The position numbers and the translations under genes were made by a program. A stretch of DNA of 64,000 nucleotides from DATKAS01 sp963773315 (GTDB lineage: Bacteria; Actinomycetota; Acidimicrobiia; Acidimicrobiales; DATKAS01): positions 248,001 to 312,000 of the forward strand of contig CAVZAF010000005.1 in NCBI GenBank assembly GCA_963773315.1. Direction: 5' to 3'. The notes beneath the pieces are model-generated. The model saw only the letters and a program-made list of their open reading frames with translations. It did no database searches and was not told the DNA's origin. The stretch's first letter is position 1, and each line of letters opens with the position of its first letter. Below, piece by piece: positions 35,325-45,310 of the stretch.

Positions 35325-37091
35325 TCAGTCGCGAGCGCCGATGACCCGGGCTGCGAGCGAGTCGAGCGCCGCGAGCTCGGCGTCGAGCGACCCCAGGTCC
35401 GTCGTGCCCGTGCCCTGTGCCGCTCGCGCCTGCTCGGCGGCGCGGACCGCATCGGCGATCGACCGAGAGATCTCGGCCGCGCTCGTCGCGAACGAGGAGC
35501 GAAGCCCGCGATGGATGCGGCGCAGCGCGTCCTGCACGTCCTTGTTGACGCGGAAGGTCACCTCTTCGAGGTAGCGAGTCACAGACTGGCGGGCCTGCTC
35601 GCGCCGGCTCGCGAGCTGGCGTTGCTTCTCCTCACGGAGCACCCGTCGACCCATGAAGATGCCGAGGACGAGCGACAGCGGGTTGATGATGCTGAGCCCG
35701 ATGAGCCCGCCGACCATGCTGAACGCCTCGATGCCGGTCCACGACCCTTCGAGCAGGAGCACACCACGCTGGCGGGCGCCGATCCGCGACGATCCCCCGC
35801 CTTCGCCGACGTGCACCGATTCGATCGCGCGCGACGTGTCGGCCTGCAGGGCCGCACCGATGTCGGCCTCCGCCGCTTCGAACCGCTCGGCAACCCTCGC
35901 CGCGAGCGCCCCGGCCCCGGTTGAAAGCGCGAGATACGTCGCGGCGACGTCGGACATGACCTGTTGCTCGAGCCATCCAGCGAAGTCGTCCCACGCGTCG
36001 GCAGGATCGCTGGTCGCGATGCGCTCCTCAGTCTGCCGGGTCGCGCTGCGCAGGCGCCCGGCGAGGTCGTAGTCGATCTGGGAGCGGAGGTCGCCCATGC
36101 CGTCGTCGAGCGCGACAAGCCAACCCGCGGCGGGGTCGTTCAGCTGATCGGCCTTTCCGCGCGCGTCGGCGAGCTCGGCGAGCAGCGTCGCGGCGCGCGC
36201 GGGGTCGGCTCCCTCGCGTTCGGCCCGCACCACCTGCTCGACCTGGCGCAACGCGATCGCGGACTCGACCATCGCGAGGTCGCCGCGTCGCGACACTGCC
36301 CCAGCCCACACTCGGTCGAGTGCATCTCGCACGGCGTCGAGGCCCGAGCGTTCGGGCGGGAGCACGACCGACACCGGCAAAACGTCGACCGGCAGGCCGG
36401 CGCGGGCGAGGTGAGCCTGATCCAGGCTGACGATCCGCCGCCACGCGGGTTGGAAGTCGATCTTGGTCACGACCTCGACCACGACCGGGCACGCGGAGCA
36501 CGCAGCTTTCAGGAAATCGAGCTCGGGCATGCTCAGCTCCTGCGCCGCGTCCGACACGAAGAGCACCGCGTCCGCGGCCGGGAGCGCGGCGACGGTCGCC
36601 GCGTTGTGCACGGACGCGAGGCCGCCGACGCCCGGAGTGTCGACGAGCTGGATGCCGCCGGCGAGAGTCGGCGACGGCACTCCCAGCTCGACGAGCTGCA
36701 GTCCGAGGTGGTTGCCCGGGTTGCCCGCCTCGGTGCACATCTGCGCTCGGTCGCCGTATGCGATCGATGTCACGACCGGCTCGGACCCGACTCCCTCCCC
36801 CGGCGACGTGGTCGTCGCCTCTTCCTGATCGGCCCAGCGCACGAGCGTCGGCACCGCGGTGGCCAGGTCGTCGTCCACTGGGCACACCTCGAACCCGAGC
36901 AGCGCGTTCACGAGCGCGCTCTTGCCCATCTTGAACTCACCCGCGATCACGATGCGCACCGCGGGATCACTCAGCAGATCCTTCGTGTCGGCAATCCGGG
37001 ACGCGAGGTCGGGCCGGTGGCGTGCGTGCATGACACCGATCACCTCGTCGAGCAGCGCCTGCTGGCGCTCGAGACGTTCGCGCTCGGTCAC
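35325..37091 (-). CDS. Dynamin-like GTPase (IniA/IniC-like)
   Basis: The 588-residue protein has a GTPase domain with G1 GEFKMGKSALVNALLG (from residue 51), G3 DTPGVGG (from 151) and G4 TKID (about 208-211), a long helical middle (about 250-430) and a hydrophobic pair of helices (about 440-465; FSMVGGLIGLSIINPLSLVLGIFMG), followed by a coiled, charged tail. This is the plan of bacterial dynamin-like proteins, with paddle-like hydrophobic segment and stalk. GTG 37091 overlaps the upstream kinase-GTPase stop (GTGA), so the two are translationally coupled and may form a heteromeric membrane-remodelling complex, as bacterial dynamins often come in pairs. Confidence 0.85.
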   Translation of the reverse strand: MTERERLERQQALLDEVIGVMHARHRPDLASRIADTKDLLSDPAVRIVIAGEFKMGKSALVNALLGFEVCPVDDDLATAVPTLVRWADQEEATTTSPGEGVGSEPVVTSIAYGDRAQMCTEAGNPGNHLGLQLVELGVPSPTLAGGIQLVDTPGVGGLASVHNAATVAALPAADAVLFVSDAAQELSMPELDFLKAACSACPVVVEVVTKIDFQPAWRRIVSLDQAHLARAGLPVDVLPVSVVLPPERSGLDAVRDALDRVWAGAVSRRGDLAMVESAIALRQVEQVVRAEREGADPARAATLLAELADARGKADQLNDPAAGWLVALDDGMGDLRSQIDYDLAGRLRSATRQTEERIATSDPADAWDDFAGWLEQQVMSDVAATYLALSTGAGALAARVAERFEAAEADIGAALQADTSRAIESVHVGEGGGSSRIGARQRGVLLLEGSWTGIEAFSMVGGLIGLSIINPLSLVLGIFMGRRVLREEKQRQLASRREQARQSVTRYLEEVTFRVNKDVQDALRRIHRGLRSSFATSAAEISRSIADAVRAAEQARAAQGTGTTDLGSLDAELAALDSLAARVIGARD

Positions 37092-39575
37092 GCGCTCTCG
37101 TCCATCAGGAGCAGCACGCCCTCGCACGTGCGAATCAGCACCCTCGCCGCATCGGCGACCTTCGGTTGCGTGAGCGGGTTCTCGGCTCGCCGCTGCCAGC
37201 GCGCCGCAGTGTCGAGCAGCGCGGCCCGCACCTGGGCGGGCGACGAATCGGCAGGAAGCCCGAGACGAGACGCCGGCCGTGCGCCTTCGGCCCCGAGAAG
37301 CCGTTCGACGGCATCGCGCTCCTCCTCCCTCACTGGGATCGCGCCCGAGCGCACGAGATCGAGCACGCGGAGCTCGACCAAGTCGTGAGCGCCAGCAGTG
37401 ATCCGCTCGAGCTCAGCGCCGAGCGCATCGGACCCGTCACGGTGGTCGGTGCGCAACACGTCGTCGACGACCGCGAGCGCGGCCCGGGCCTTCAACACGT
37501 CGCGCCGTCCCGCGAACTGCTGCATCAGGAGCCTCCGCAGGTTCGCGAGGCCACTCGAGCGCGACGAGCTCGTCGGCAAGGCGACTCGACGTCGGCGCGC
37601 CACCAGTGCGCACGAGGTCGACCGAACGACGGATGCCGAAGAGGCCGAAGCGCTCGAGCAGGTCTTCGCGCTCGATCGAGGTGAGCCCACTGACGCTCGT
37701 CGCCGATGGGTCCCGGTCCACGAAGTCGTCGACCGACATCAAGAGGCTCTCGAGCTCGTCGGGATCGAGCCGGGCCAACAACCCGAACGCGTGGAACTCG
37801 TCCTCCCGCAAGGTGACGCCGGCCTGTGCGATCAGGCCCGCGACGGGCACCACGGCCTGGCAGATGCGACGCAACCTCGGATCGCGCGCGTACCGAGCCG
37901 CGACCTTCGAGGCCGACTCCATCGCGTCGGATCGACCGACTCCCACCTCGTCGGCGCGGGAGAGCACGGCGATGACGCTGGTCGGGGCCGAGTCGTCGCG
38001 ATCGGTGAACGCGTCGAGGAAGCGGAGGTCGGACGGGTGAAGATGGCGGGTGAGGTACACGATCGCGTCGGCGGGGCTGTCACTCACCTCGCCGGAGAAC
38101 GCGGCCTCGGTGCTTGCAGAGAGCTCGGCGGAGATCGAGGCGAGCCCGGGCGTGTCGATGAGGCTCATCGATCGAAGTGCCGACGACGGCCACTCGATCA
38201 CGATGCGCTCGAGCGCCTCGGCCGACAGCTCGCCGAGTGAGATCGAGATCGCCCCGCCCTCGCGAGCGAACGCCGCTGACCGCGGATCGCCGTTGCGCGG
38301 ATGCAGCGTCGCCTTGTACGACGGGCCGTCGATGTACCAGGTGACGACCCGCGTGCACTCGCCCGCGTCGGTCGGGGCGAGCTCTTCACCCACGAGTGCG
38401 TTGAGCAGGGTCGACTTTCCCGCTTTCACGCGGCCGACGATCGCGACGCGCAAGGGCTCACCCAGGCGATCGCGGACCCGGCGCAGCCGATCACCTGACA
38501 CGGTCGACCCGTCGGCGGCGGGGCCGTAGAAGCCGATCGCCGACTCGAGGAGCACTGTGACCTGATCGAGGAGGCTCGGGGGTGCGGGCGGCCCTCCTGG
38601 ACGCGGCGCGCGCAGACGTGGAGGAGGCGGAGGCATCGTCCTCGGCGACGGCGGCGCGAGTGCTCCCGGACTTGCCTGTGCGACCGGCGCCTCGATGGCG
38701 CGGGCGACCAGCATCTTGCTGATCGCTTGCCCACACGCCTGCTGCGTCTCCTGCAGGCGACGCCCGAACGCAGCCACCGACTCGGGGCGCTCCGCAGGGT
38801 CCTTCGTCAATCCGAGCTCGACGACATCGGCGACCGCCGCGGGCACACCACGCGAGCGAAGGTCGGGCGGCGCGTCGAGGGCGATGCGCCTCAGCAGGGG
38901 CGCGATCGTGTCCTCGTCGGGCAACCAGAACGGTGGCGCGCCGGCGAGCAGCTCGTACAGCGTCGAGGCCAACGCATAGAGGTCGCTCGCCGGCCCCGGC
39001 GACTGTCCTCCCAGCAGCTCGGGCGCCGCGTGCACGAGCGTCGCGGTGACCTTGCCCGCCGCGGTCTCGTACGCGCCCTTCACACGGGCGATGCCGAAGT
39101 CGCCGAGGTGAGGTTCACCCCACACGGACAAGAGGATGTTCTCGGGCTTGACGTCCCGATGGAGCACTCCCTCGCGGTGCGAGCTCTCGAGCGCACCGGC
39201 GAGCTTGACCCCGTAGTCGAGCACGTCGACCCACGGAACCCGGCCCTGGACGAGCAGGTCGTGCAGCGACCCGCCAGGGAGGTACTCCATGATGATGTAG
39301 GGCTGACCTGCGGCAATCCCCGAGTCGAAGACCGTGACGATGTGGGGATGGCCGGAGAGGCTGCCCATCGCGGCGCACTCCCGCTCGAAACGCACGGCGG
39401 CCGCGTCGTCGAGCTCCCCTGCGAGCACCTTGACCGCGACCTCACGGTGGAAGCGGACCTGGCGAGCGCGGTACACCGAGCCGTAGCCACCACGACCGAC
39501 GAGCACCGCGTCGGTGATGCCCTCGATGCTGAGCTCGACCGGAGCGGTCGTCGGGGGAAGCACCGCGTCTGACAC
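37088..39575 (-). CDS. PknB-type Ser/Thr kinase fused to a dynamin-like GTPase, one frameshift
   Basis: From ATG 39575 a full kinase domain (GRGGYGSVY, Lys49, HRDVKPEN with Asp141, DFG at 159-161) is followed by a Pro-rich linker (about 300-335). A GTPase domain follows with G1 GRVKAGKSTLLNALVG (from residue 381), G3 DTPGLAS (from 474) and a G4-like SRADE (539-543). Near 37545-37565 the frame changes: SSRLADELVAL continues as SGLANLRRLLMQQFAGRRDVLKARAALAVV in another frame to TGA 37088, giving about 830 residues. That end is confirmed by its GTGA overlap with the dynamin gene. The kinase has no membrane helix. Joining a kinase to a dynamin-like GTPase in one chain is unusual. Confidence 0.78.
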
Positions 39576-39583
39576 TGGGCGTG

Positions 39584-39614
39584 AGCCTACGGTCGCCCGG
39601 CGCGTGCGTAGGCT
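39584..39614. promoter_or_regulatory. Inverted repeat between divergent kinase-GTPase and Hsp70 genes
   Basis: AGCCTACG (39584-39591) and CGTAGGCT (39607-39614) form 8-bp arms around a 15-base spacer. Each arm reads TAGGCT toward its own gene, the same hexamer seen upstream of other starts, so the repeat could be two facing -10 elements, an operator, or both. Confidence 0.5.
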
Positions 39615-39655
39615 GCCCCGAGCCTCGGGGGGGGCGACCAGGGGGTCGGCACGGC

Positions 39656-42305
39656 GTGACCTACGAGCTCGGGATCGATCTCGGCACGACGTGGACTGCC
39701 GCGGCCGTCTTTCGGGGAGAGCGCGCGGTCATCGTCAACTTGGGGACACGCCAGGCCGCGGTGCCGTCGGTCGTGTACGTGGGGGCAGACGGCAGCGTCC
39801 TCGTCGGCGAGGCGGCCGAGCGCCGGGTGCTCACCGAGCCCGAGCGGGTCGCCCGGCAGTTCAAGCGGCGCATCGGTGACCCCGCCCCGATCCTGCTCGG
39901 CGGCTCACCTCATTCCGCCGAGCTGCTCACGAGCAAGCTGCTGCGCTGGGTCGTCGACGCGGTCGCGAGCCGCGAGGGCGAGATGCCCACGACGATCACG
40001 ATCACTCATCCCGCGAACTGGGGCGCGTACAAGAAGGATCTCCTCGAGCAAGCCGTGCATCTGGCGGGCTTGTCCGGGCCGGGCAACCCGACGATCCGCT
40101 TGCTCTCCGAGCCCGAGGCCGCCGCGATCCACTATGCGAGCACCGAGCGCGTCGAGCCCGGCCAGGCGGTCGCGGTGTACGACCTCGGCGGGGGGACGTT
40201 CGACGTTGCGATCCTGCGCGCGACCGGCGACAGCTTCGCGATCCTCGGCGCGCCCGAAGGCATCGAACGGCTCGGCGGCATCGACTTCGACGCCGCGGTG
40301 CTCGGTCATGTCGCGCGCACGCTCGGAGGCCTCGACGAGCTCGACCCCGACGATCCCGCGGTGGCAACGGCAGTCGCTCACCTGCCGCGATCAGTGCACC
40401 GCTGCGAAGGAGGCACTCTCAACCGACACGCAGACGATCGTGCCCGTGATGCTTCCGGGGCGGCACACCGAGGTGCGCCTCACTCGCTCAGAGCTCGAGG
40501 CGATGGTTCGCCCCGCGCTCGACGAGACGATCGCGGCGACCACTCGCGCGCTGCGCACCGCCGGGCTGCAGGCGTCCGACCTCCGGGCGATCGTCCTCGT
40601 CGGTGGGTCGAGCCGCATCCCGCTCGTGGCGCAGCTCGTCACGAGCGCGCTCGGGCGACCTGTCGCCGTCGACACCGACCCGAAGCACACGATCGCGCTC
40701 GGTGCCGCACGCCACGCGCACCTCACCGCGACCGGCCCCGGTGCGATCACGTCACCGAGCCGACAGACCGCCGAAGGGCTCGCGCCCGCGCAACCGTCCG
40801 CTTCCACATCGCCGGGGCAAGTGCCCGTCGCCGCGGTCTCGCCGTTCGCCACTCCCCCGCCGCCCACGCGGTCGGGCCCGATCCGCACGCCGCCACCGAC
40901 ACCGCCGCCGACCTCGTCGATCGTCCCCGCGCCGTCGATGACTCCGCCTCCGACGACGACGCCTCCTCCGTACGTGCCGCCAGTGACGGGCCCGAGTGCC
41001 ACGGACGGCGGCGAGAACCCGCCGCCGGGAAAGCGGAAGCGAACTGGTCTCGTCGTCGCCGCGGTGATCATCGCGGTGGCGCTGATCGCCGGAGGGATCG
41101 CGGTGTTCGCGCGCGGCGGCGGGTCGGGGTCGGCATCGGATACGACCGTCGCGACGGACGACACCTCGGGCGCCGACTCGACGGTCGCGGCAGGGTCGGG
41201 TGACATCTCGGCGCCGCTCGAAGCGGGACTGCTGTCCGCGCTCGACCTCGAGCCGACGACGGGCACAGTGACGCTCCAGGGCGAAGCCGCGTTCCCGAGC
41301 GACGTGCTGTGCGACGCCCAGGACGTCATCGACACCTCGAGCTTCGTCGACTACCGGTCGCGACTGTTTGCCGACAACCCCGACTTCAGCGGTAAGAAGG
41401 CCGCGGCGGGCGCGATCGAGTTTCCCGACAGCGCCTCGGCCGACGCGTTCCTCGAGGAGCTGAACAACTTCGGAGCGAGCCACGTCGTCTCCGACACGTG
41501 TCCGCTCCAACCGGTCGACTTCTTCGACGGCACGGTTGCGTTCAAGGAGTCGCCCGCCGGCGGCGGCGACCAAGGAGCCATCGGGTTCGCGAAGGTCGAT
41601 CCCGACGTCGTGGTCTTCGTCGGCTTCGGCGATCCCACGGGGATGGACCCGTCGTCAGTGCAGTTCCTCGTGCAGGAGCAGAAGCAGAAGATGGAGGCTG
41701 CCCTCAACGGCACCGACTCGAGCGCGGACACGACCGCCTCGGGCGCGGACACGACGAGCATCTTCGGCGCAGACAACACCGATGCCGCCGCTGGCGGATC
41801 GACACTGCAGCAGATGCAGGCCGCGCTGATCACGCCCGCGGACGTCGGCTCCGACTTCGACCAGGCGATCACCTCGGTCGACCCCGAGGTCGACTACCTG
41901 TGCTTCAGCCAGCCGTCGGCCGATCGCTCGGCCGCGACCGAGGTCGACGAGCAGCTCCTCGGCCCCGACGGCGCCACCGAGATCGGTGTCGTCACGCTCT
42001 CGTTCCCCGACGCGGCGTCGGCCGCGACCTACCTCTCGACGACCGAGAGCTTCCTCACCCAGAACGCCCGCAGCGGCTGCAACCTGACCAAGCAACCCAC
42101 CGACGCGCTCGAGTCGTCGACGACCCTCGACGATTCGTTCACCTTCACCTTTGACGGCGGCAACGGCCGCAGTCAGGCCACGTGGGCCAAGCTCGGCAAC
42201 ACCGTTGTCGTCGTCATCGGCAATCCCCTGGCCGCAGTGCCCGTCGACGACCTCGTGTCGCTGCAGGTCAGCAAGCTGAACGATGCAGGGCTCGTCACCG
42301 ACTAG
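39656..42305 (+). CDS. Membrane-anchored Hsp70/DnaK-like protein with extracytoplasmic domain, one frameshift
   Basis: GTG 39656 starts GIDLGTTWTAAAVF, the first Hsp70 phosphate loop, then DLGGGTFDVAILRATG and, after a break near 40380-40395, DQCTAAKEALSTD and VLVGGSSRIPLV in another frame. The substrate-binding domain of DnaK is missing; instead a Pro/Thr-rich linker (about 360-450), one membrane helix (KRTGLVVAAVIIAVALIAGG) and about 380 Asp/Ser/Thr-rich residues on the outside follow, probably two related domains. Actin-like ATPases of this layout are known from actinobacteria with unclear roles. Divergent from the kinase-GTPase gene. Confidence 0.78.
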
Positions 42306-42359
42306 CGGGGGTACAGGATCGCGATAAAGCCGACCCCGACGCGAGTCGATGACACGACC

Positions 42360-42974
42360 GTGGCGCAGCAGCGCGACTTCGGCGCGATCCTCGACGGAGC
42401 AAGGGCGGGCCAGCAGTGGGCTGTCGCCCTCTTGTTCGAAGACGTGCAGCCTCGACTCCTCCGCTATCTGCGCAGCCGCGACCGGGAGCAGGCCGACGAC
42501 ATCGCGGGCGAGGTCTGGGAAGCGATCGCGCGTGGGATCACGACGTTCGAGGGCGACGAGTCGGACTTCCGCGGTTGGGCGTTCACGATCGCCCGGCGTC
42601 GTCTGATCGATCACCGTCGACGGCTGGGGCGCCGCAAGACCGACCCCGCCGACGATGCCGCCTTCGCCAGCCTCGCGGCAATCGACACGACCGACGTCAC
42701 CGTGATCGAGCGCCTCTCTGCACAGGAGGCGATCTCCGTCATCACTGCCGCCCTCTCCGAGGAGCAAGCCGAGGTCGTGATCCTGCGCGTCGTCGCGGGG
42801 CTCGACACGAGCATCGTCGCCGACGTCATGCAACGGCCCGAGACCTGGGTGCGCGTGAACCAGCACCGGGCATTGAAGCGCCTCGCCGAGCACCTCGCTG
42901 AAGGCGGGCCGCACGAGGCGCCGGAGACGTCGGCTCCCCTGGGTGTAACGCCCGAGCCGCGCTACACGATGTAA
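42360..42974 (+). CDS. ECF-type RNA polymerase sigma factor
   Basis: The 204-residue protein has sigma region 2 (LFEDVQPRLLRYLRSRDREQADDIAGEVWEAIARGITTFEGDESDFRGWAFTIARRRLIDHRR) and region 4 (LSEEQAEVVILRVVAGLDTSIVADVMQRPETWVRVNQHRALKRL), with no region 3, as in ECF sigmas. It lies 54 bp after the Hsp70 gene and 5 bp before the start of a membrane protein gene that is a candidate regulator of it. GTG 42360 is the likely start. Confidence 0.88.
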   Translation: MAQQRDFGAILDGARAGQQWAVALLFEDVQPRLLRYLRSRDREQADDIAGEVWEAIARGITTFEGDESDFRGWAFTIARRRLIDHRRRLGRRKTDPADDAAFASLAAIDTTDVTVIERLSAQEAISVITAALSEEQAEVVILRVVAGLDTSIVADVMQRPETWVRVNQHRALKRLAEHLAEGGPHEAPETSAPLGVTPEPRYTM

Positions 42975-42979
42975 CGGGC

Positions 42980-44032
42980 ATGTCAGACCACGAACTCTCC
43001 GACGAGAGCGTCGACCGGGTGCTGGACGGCCGCGACGTCGCCGGCGAGGGCGGGGCCGAGACGGTCGGGGCGGCGGCGGCACTCTTCCGCCAGGCGAGCG
43101 GCCAGGCCACGGCCGACGAGCTCAGTGCCGCCGACGCCACGATCAGTCGCGTCGTCGAGCTCGTGCTCGAGCCCGAGGCTGCACCGGTTCGGCGGCTGCG
43201 CTCGGTGCCGATCCCTGCGAGAGCGGCAGCGGTCATAGTCGCGGCGACCATCTGGTCGACGGGGATGGCGGCGGCGGCAACGGGTCATCTGCCCGACCCC
43301 GTCCAGCAGGTCGTCGCGAACACCGCGTCGCACGTCGGCCTGAACCTGCCCGGTCCGTCTGACAACAAGGACCAGAAGTCCGCGGCAGGCGGCGACGAGC
43401 AAGGCGCCACGAAGGGCGAGAACGGACAGGGCGACGACGAGACGTCGACGGCCGAGACGACCACAGCGTCGACCAACGGGACGACCGCAACGTCAACGAA
43501 TGGGGCCTCGACCAACGGAGCCGCGACCACCGGGGCGACGACCACGGCGTCGGCGCCGAAGGCAGCGTCGACCACCGGCGCGACGACCACCGGCGCGACG
43601 ACCACGGCTGGTGGTGCGTCGACGTCTGCCGCCGGCGGTCAGGTGCGCGGCGTCGGTCCCGACGTGAACGGGCCGGCGGGAGACGCGCTCTGCAAGGCGT
43701 ACCGCGACGCGATCGCACGCGGGAAGCCGAAGAACCCCGACGCGCCGCCTTGGCGCAACCTCCTCGAGGAGAGCAAGACATCGGGCAAGAGCATCGACGA
43801 GCTCTGCGGGGTCACCACCTCGGCGCCCGTGGCAGCGACGGTGCCGACGACAGTGGCGTCAACTTCGTCGACCTCGACCTCGACGTCGACGACGAGCACG
43901 ACCAGCACGCTCCAGGCGGAAGGAACCAGCAATGGTGGCAACAATGGACTGGGTGACGGGAACGGCAACGACAACGGAAACGGCAACGACAACGGCAACG
44001 GCAACGGCAACGGGCATTCGCCCCATCCGTAA
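42980..44032 (+). CDS. Single-pass membrane protein, candidate anti-sigma factor, low-complexity exterior
   Basis: The 350-residue protein has a cytoplasmic N-terminal region of about 70 residues (SVDRVLDGRDVAGEGGAETVGAAAALFRQ), one membrane helix near 76-97 and an outside part. That part is dominated by Thr/Ser/Gly/Asn runs, with one conserved-looking segment (GDALCKAYRDAIARGKPKNPDAPPWRNLLEESK). It ends in Asn/Gly-rich repeats. Because it follows the ECF sigma gene directly, an anti-sigma role through its N-terminus is likely, but no ZAS zinc motif is visible, so the family is unproven. Confidence 0.65.
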   Translation: MSDHELSDESVDRVLDGRDVAGEGGAETVGAAAALFRQASGQATADELSAADATISRVVELVLEPEAAPVRRLRSVPIPARAAAVIVAATIWSTGMAAAATGHLPDPVQQVVANTASHVGLNLPGPSDNKDQKSAAGGDEQGATKGENGQGDDETSTAETTTASTNGTTATSTNGASTNGAATTGATTTASAPKAASTTGATTTGATTTAGGASTSAAGGQVRGVGPDVNGPAGDALCKAYRDAIARGKPKNPDAPPWRNLLEESKTSGKSIDELCGVTTSAPVAATVPTTVASTSSTSTSTSTTSTTSTLQAEGTSNGGNNGLGDGNGNDNGNGNDNGNGNGNGHSPHP

Positions 44033-44038
44033 CCCACG

Positions 44039-44504
44039 GCTGCTCGTCGATTCCTTCGTCGTCGAGTCGGGCGCGAGCCCATGGCACCCGACACGCACCA
44101 GCCACGAGGTCGCCCGGTACCGCTCGTCGGAGGAGATCCCGCTCGTCGGCGTCGTGCACCAGGCCGGCAGCGACTACCTCTACCAGTGCGTTCTCGGCCA
44201 GACCGAGGAGGTCAACATCTGGCTCTACACGCCGCTGCTGCCGTCGAGCGCGCCGCCATCGAGGCCGCGAGCCTGCGCAAGACCGACGAGCTGCTTCGCG
44301 CGGTACAGCAGGCGCGACGGCCGGCTGGCCATCGCGCACAACAGCGTCGGCGTCATCGCGGTGAGACCACTCACGGCGGACAGCGACGCCACGGTCGAGG
44401 TCGGCGTGCTCTTCTCGGCGTTCCGCGACTATCTGCACAAGCTCCGGTCGCACGTGCAGCTCGTCCGCAGGCGGTTCGCGACGCCACAGGTCATCCCCGC
44501 CTGA
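44039..44504 (+). pseudogene. Broken ORF, about 150 codons, at least two frameshifts; family unknown
   Basis: Protein-like segments occur in alternating frames: HEVARYRSSEEIPLVGVVHQ and continuing to TEEVNIWLYTPLL in frame 3 (to about 44240), AAIEAASLRKTDELLRAVQQ in frame 2, then GRLAIAHNSVGVIAVRPLTA and FSAFRDYLHKLRSHVQLVRR in frame 3 to the stop at 44504. Joined, they make one plausible small globular protein. No clean start is visible between the preceding stop (44032) and the first segment. It is either an assembly-damaged gene or a real pseudogene. Confidence 0.5.
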
Positions 44505-44535
44505 TCCGTTCCGGGCCCATGGCCTTCGGACTCGG

Positions 44536-44564
44536 AAATAAAAGTAGTAATAACTTGTTCTTTG
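44536..44564 (+). promoter_or_regulatory. AT-rich tract, candidate promoter of the SDR gene
   Basis: 23 of 29 bases are A or T in otherwise very GC-rich DNA. The tract includes AAATAAAAGTAGTAATAACT and ends 30 bp before the SDR start. It may be an upstream promoter element or a protein site. Confidence 0.4.
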
Positions 44565-44594
44565 CGGTACCTTCCTCAGGAGAGAGGGGTCGCA

Positions 44595-45310
44595 ATGGAC
44601 AAGCCAGTCGCACTGATCACCGGGGCGTCCCAAGGCCTCGGTCGGGCACTCGCTGAGGCGCTCAGCGCCCAGGGCTGGCGGCTCGTCATCGACGCTCGAC
44701 ACGTCGACCGTCTCGATGCAGCCGCAGCCGCCTTCCGAGCCAAGCACCGATCACGACGCTGACGCTGGTGACGTCGCTGCTGTTCGCGGGGGACGTCGCC
44801 GACCCGGTTCACCGTGCCGACCTCGTCGCCGCAGTCGAGCGGTTCGGCCGGCTCGACGTCCTCGTGAACAACGCGAGCACACTCGGCGCCAGCCCGCTCC
44901 CGCCGCTCGACTCGATCGACCTCGACGTGCTCCGCACGACCTATGAGGTCAACGTCGTCGCCCCACTCGCGCTCGTCCAGGCTCTTCTGCCCTACCTGAC
45001 AGCGAGCAAGGGCACGATCGTCAACATCACGTCCGACGCCGCGGTCGAGGCCTACGAGGGCTGGGGCGGATACGGCTCGTCGAAGGCCGCGCTCGAACAC
45101 CTCTCGGCGGTCCTCGCCGCCGAGCATCCCGAGCTTCGAGTGCGCTGGGTCGACCCCGGAGACATGCGCACCGAGATGCATCAAGACGCGTTCCCCGGCG
45201 AGGACATCTCCGATCGGCCCCTCCCCGAGTCGGTCGTCCCTCAGCTCGTTGCCTTGCTCGGTTCGGACGAGCCCAGTGGGCGCGCTCGCCTCGCCGAGGT
45301 GACCTCGTGA
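44595..45310 (+). CDS. Short-chain dehydrogenase/reductase, one frameshift
   Basis: ATG 44595 follows AGGAGAGAGGGG. The N-terminal part has the nucleotide loop TGASQGLGRALAEAL (TGxxxGxG). After a break near 44745-44765 the sequence resumes in another frame with DVADPVHRADLVAAVERFGRLDVLVNNAS (NNAS motif), a Ser in VNITSDAA and the catalytic Tyr-x-x-x-Lys as YGSSK. All active-site residues are therefore present and one indel explains the break. It oxidises or reduces a carbonyl/alcohol with NAD(P). The stop overlaps the next GTG. Confidence 0.78.
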
